Source: Parachlamydiaceae bacterium (lineage in GTDB: Bacteria; Chlamydiota; Chlamydiia; Chlamydiales; Parachlamydiaceae). From it: DNA of 6,968 nucleotides. The stretch covers positions 1-6,968 of the forward strand of contig JACDDG010000127.1 in NCBI GenBank assembly GCA_013817115.1. Reading direction: 5' to 3'. Position numbers and translations under genes: made by a program. Shown here piece after piece: positions 5,044-6,968 of the stretch. The number at the start of each line of letters is the position of its first letter. Position 1 is the stretch's first letter. The notes under the pieces were generated by a model. It searched no databases. It saw only the letters and a program-made list of their open reading frames with translations, and was not told the origin of the DNA.

Positions 5044-5982
5044 ATGAAAATATTATTCACTGGGGCAAGCTCTTTTTCAGGCATGTGGTTCATTGAGGAA
5101 TTGGCTAATCGAGGTCATAAAGTTGTAGCGCTCTTTAGTACTCGCCTTGAGGATTATAAGGGTATTCGTTTACAACGCGTGAAACGCATAGAAAATTGCT
5201 GTACACCCATTTATAATTGCCGTTTCGGAACAAGCACGTGCCTTGATGCTATCGAAGCCTCAGGACCATTCGACCTTTTTTGCCATCATGCTGCCGATGT
5301 CACCAATTATAAAAGCCCCGACTTTGATTATGTTGAGGCTTTAAAATCCAACACTTTAAACATAAAAAAAGTTTTGGGAAAATTGAAGGAACAGCAATGC
5401 CGGAAGCTACTTCTCACCGGCTCTATATTTGAACAAAGAGAAGGTCTCTGTAGCGAACCATCGCAAGCGATTTCCCCTTATGGCCTTTCCAAAGGTCTTA
5501 CTAGCGACGTTTTCGAATATTTTTCGTTGTTAGAAGGATTACACCTTGGAAAATTTGTTATCCCTAATCCTTTCGGTCCCTATGAGGAAGGAAGATATAC
5601 GTCTTATTTAGCCAAATGCTGGTTACAAAAAACTAAAGCTGGGGTTGACTTCCCATTGTATATTAGAGATAATATACCTGTATCACTGTTAGCTAAATCG
5701 TACGCTACATTTGCAGAATCACTAATGGAAGAGGTGGGTTTCTCAAAATTTAGCCCAAGTTTTAAACCTGAAAAGCAAGCCTATTTCGTCGAACACTTTT
5801 CTAAAGAAATGCAGAAAAGATGGGGGCTTTCCTGTGAATACGAAGTGAAAAATCAGGTAAATTTCCCTGAGCCACGCGTACGAATTAACAGCGACTTAAT
5901 TAACCCTTTGGATTATCATTGGAATGAATCTTCGGCATGGGATGAATTAGCAGACTTTTATCTCGCAACAAACTCTAAATAG
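5044..5982 (+). CDS. Extended-SDR NAD(P)-dependent sugar-nucleotide reductase/epimerase
   Basis: This 312-residue Rossmann-fold protein has TGASSFSG at 6-13, a variant of TGxxGxxG with Ser in place of the middle glycine; CHHAADVTNYKSPD at 80-93; LLTGS at 123-127 supplying the catalytic Ser; SPYGLSK at 144-150 with Tyr146 and Lys150; and NPFGPYEEGR at 175-184. It probably reduces the 4-keto group of the epimerised CDP-sugar, giving a CDP-6-deoxy-L-hexose, or acts as a 4-epimerase. The sequence alone does not settle which, nor the stereochemistry. An unusual cysteine cluster occurs at 52-80 (Cys52, 53, 59, 66, 80). AAGGA lies eight bases before the ATG, and the gap to the preceding gene is one base. 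A CDP-paratose/abequose synthase-like role was considered, but those need a 3-dehydrase product that this operon does not supply. Confidence 0.75.
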   Translation: MKILFTGASSFSGMWFIEELANRGHKVVALFSTRLEDYKGIRLQRVKRIENCCTPIYNCRFGTSTCLDAIEASGPFDLFCHHAADVTNYKSPDFDYVEALKSNTLNIKKVLGKLKEQQCRKLLLTGSIFEQREGLCSEPSQAISPYGLSKGLTSDVFEYFSLLEGLHLGKFVIPNPFGPYEEGRYTSYLAKCWLQKTKAGVDFPLYIRDNIPVSLLAKSYATFAESLMEEVGFSKFSPSFKPEKQAYFVEHFSKEMQKRWGLSCEYEVKNQVNFPEPRVRINSDLINPLDYHWNESSAWDELADFYLATNSK

Positions 5983-5994
5983 AAGGTGGATGCT

Positions 5995-6921
5995 ATGAGC
6001 AATTTTCAAGAGCCAAAAAAACTCACAATTGGCGTGGCAATCATCACCCACTCTGCACGCTACCATTTACCTCGATGCCTGCCTCCATTCCTCAACTCTC
6101 CATTAAAACCTCGGGTGCTTGTCATTAACTCGTCATCCCATGATGGTACCGTAGAAACAGCCAAAGCTTTAGGAGCTGAAACAGTAGTTATTCCGCGTCA
6201 CGATTTCAATCATGGTGGCACGCGTGAATTTGCTAGAAAATATCTAGGCACTGACATTGTGGTGATGGTAACTCCAGATGCATATGCGGCACATGATGAT
6301 TTGCTTGAACTTTTAGTTCAGCCAATTATTGACGGAAAATCTTCCATAGCTTATGCGAGACAATTGCCTCATGAAGGAGCCGATTTCTTTGAATCATTTT
6401 CACGGAATTTTAATTATCCTGAGGATAGCCATCTCAGAAGTTTAGATGATGCTAAAAAATATGGAGTCTACACTTTTTTCTGTTCAAATTCTTGTGCAGC
6501 CTATTTAAATAGTGCACTTGATGAGATTGGCGGCTTTGAATCCGTGTTGCTTGGCGAAGACACAGTCGCTGTGGCACGTTTACTACACCGGGGCCATCAA
6601 ATTGCCTATGTTGCAGAGGCTAAAGTTCATCATTCCCATCGCTATACTTTGATACAAGAATTTAGACGCAGCTTTGATACAGGGTTAGCGCGCAAAGAAT
6701 ATCGTCATTTAATAGCTATTGGGGGAAAAGATAGCCTAAGAGGTGTTGTTTATACTAAAGAACTTTGTCGATATTTATGGGATAATAATCGCGCTCTTAT
6801 ACCTTATGCAGCATTACAAACTGGAGTTAAATGGCTAGGTTATCAGTTTGGGAAATATAGTGTTAAAGCCCCACTCTGGTTTAAACGCACCCTTAGTAGT
6901 CAAGATTTCTATTGGGCCTGA
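5995..6921 (+). CDS. GT2-family glycosyltransferase, rhamnosyltransferase-like
   Basis: This 308-residue GT-A enzyme has VAIITHS at 14-20, VINSSSHDGT at 43-52, FNHGGTREFA at 71-80, VMVTPDA at 90-96 (the TxDA form replaces DxD in rhamnosyltransferase-type GT2 enzymes), ARQLP at 121-125, SNSCAAY at 164-170, DEIGGF at 176-181, GEDT at 187-190 with the probable catalytic acidic pair, and HSHRY at 213-217. It probably transfers the 6-deoxyhexose made by the four preceding genes to a growing surface glycan on the cytoplasmic face of the inner membrane; donor and acceptor are inferred from context. No obvious transmembrane segment is present. I place the start at the ATG at 5995: AGAAGGTGG (5981-5989) is an excellent ribosome-binding site for it, whereas the in-frame GTG at 5986 lies within that site. 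Confidence 0.85.
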   Translation: MSNFQEPKKLTIGVAIITHSARYHLPRCLPPFLNSPLKPRVLVINSSSHDGTVETAKALGAETVVIPRHDFNHGGTREFARKYLGTDIVVMVTPDAYAAHDDLLELLVQPIIDGKSSIAYARQLPHEGADFFESFSRNFNYPEDSHLRSLDDAKKYGVYTFFCSNSCAAYLNSALDEIGGFESVLLGEDTVAVARLLHRGHQIAYVAEAKVHHSHRYTLIQEFRRSFDTGLARKEYRHLIAIGGKDSLRGVVYTKELCRYLWDNNRALIPYAALQTGVKWLGYQFGKYSVKAPLWFKRTLSSQDFYWA

Positions 6922-6923
6922 TC

Positions 6924-6946
6924 GTTGCGTAGGGTGACTTTTTTTT
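6924..6946 (+). terminator. Weak terminator candidate after the glycosyltransferase gene
   Basis: GTTGC (6924-6928) can pair with GTGAC (6934-6938) using two G-U pairs around a 5-nt loop, directly before eight T. The stem is weak, so this may be only a partial stop or coincidental. The window ends too soon to tell whether the operon continues. Confidence 0.25.
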
Positions 6947-6968
6947 CCTCTTTATCATTTTTCTGGGC

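Noticed and set aside
5986..5988. In-frame GTG start for the glycosyltransferase
   Set aside because: The GTG is part of the AGAAGGTGG ribosome-binding site that is correctly placed for the ATG at 5995.

Overview
The window reads as chromosomal DNA from a member of the Chlamydiota, most likely an amoeba-associated or other environmental lineage (Parachlamydia/Protochlamydia-like) rather than a classical Chlamydia pathogen. The key evidence is the reverse-strand gene at 1492-1938. Its product closely matches what I remember of EUO, the early-expressed DNA-binding repressor found in Chlamydiae, and carries two MerR/excisionase-type helix-turn-helix units. The moderately AT-rich genes and very AT-rich intergenic DNA fit this. 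The family-level assignment is inference; the EUO match is from memory of the family, not from a search.

Layout. Positions 1-410 hold no gene I can support. They hold a pair of ~85-bp inverted repeats (62-331), each arm carrying a CCCATAGC/GCTATGGG hairpin followed by a terminator-like GC hairpin with a T-run, so the two terminators face each other. A good sigma-66/70-type promoter (411-439) then leads into a LOG-family (PGGxGT motif) nucleotide phosphoribohydrolase-like gene (474-1502). Its 3' end overlaps the 3' end of euo by 11 bp, tail to tail.

Between the euo start and the next gene lies a 644-bp, extremely AT-rich divergent regulatory region (1939-2582). It contains two candidate euo promoters, each with an inverted repeat near its start point, a terminator-like hairpin plus T-tract on the forward strand, a 21-bp-spaced direct repeat, and a near copy (12/13) of the palindrome that sits at the proximal euo promoter.

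From 2583 to 6921 there is a tight five-gene operon for a CDP-activated 6-deoxyhexose and its transfer: glucose-1-phosphate cytidylyltransferase (RfbF type), CDP-glucose 4,6-dehydratase (RfbG type), an RmlC-type 3,5-epimerase, an extended-SDR reductase/epimerase, and a GT2 glycosyltransferase resembling rhamnosyltransferases. Together these could convert glucose-1-phosphate to CDP-4-keto-6-deoxyglucose, epimerise and reduce it to a CDP-6-deoxy-L-hexose, and attach that sugar to a surface glycan. No 3-dehydrase (DdhC/E1) is present, so the predicted product keeps its 3-OH. Such a pathway is notable because classical Chlamydia make a truncated LPS without O-antigen. The operon lies divergently next to the developmental regulator gene and shares an operator-like motif with it, which raises the possibility that surface glycosylation is tied to the developmental cycle.
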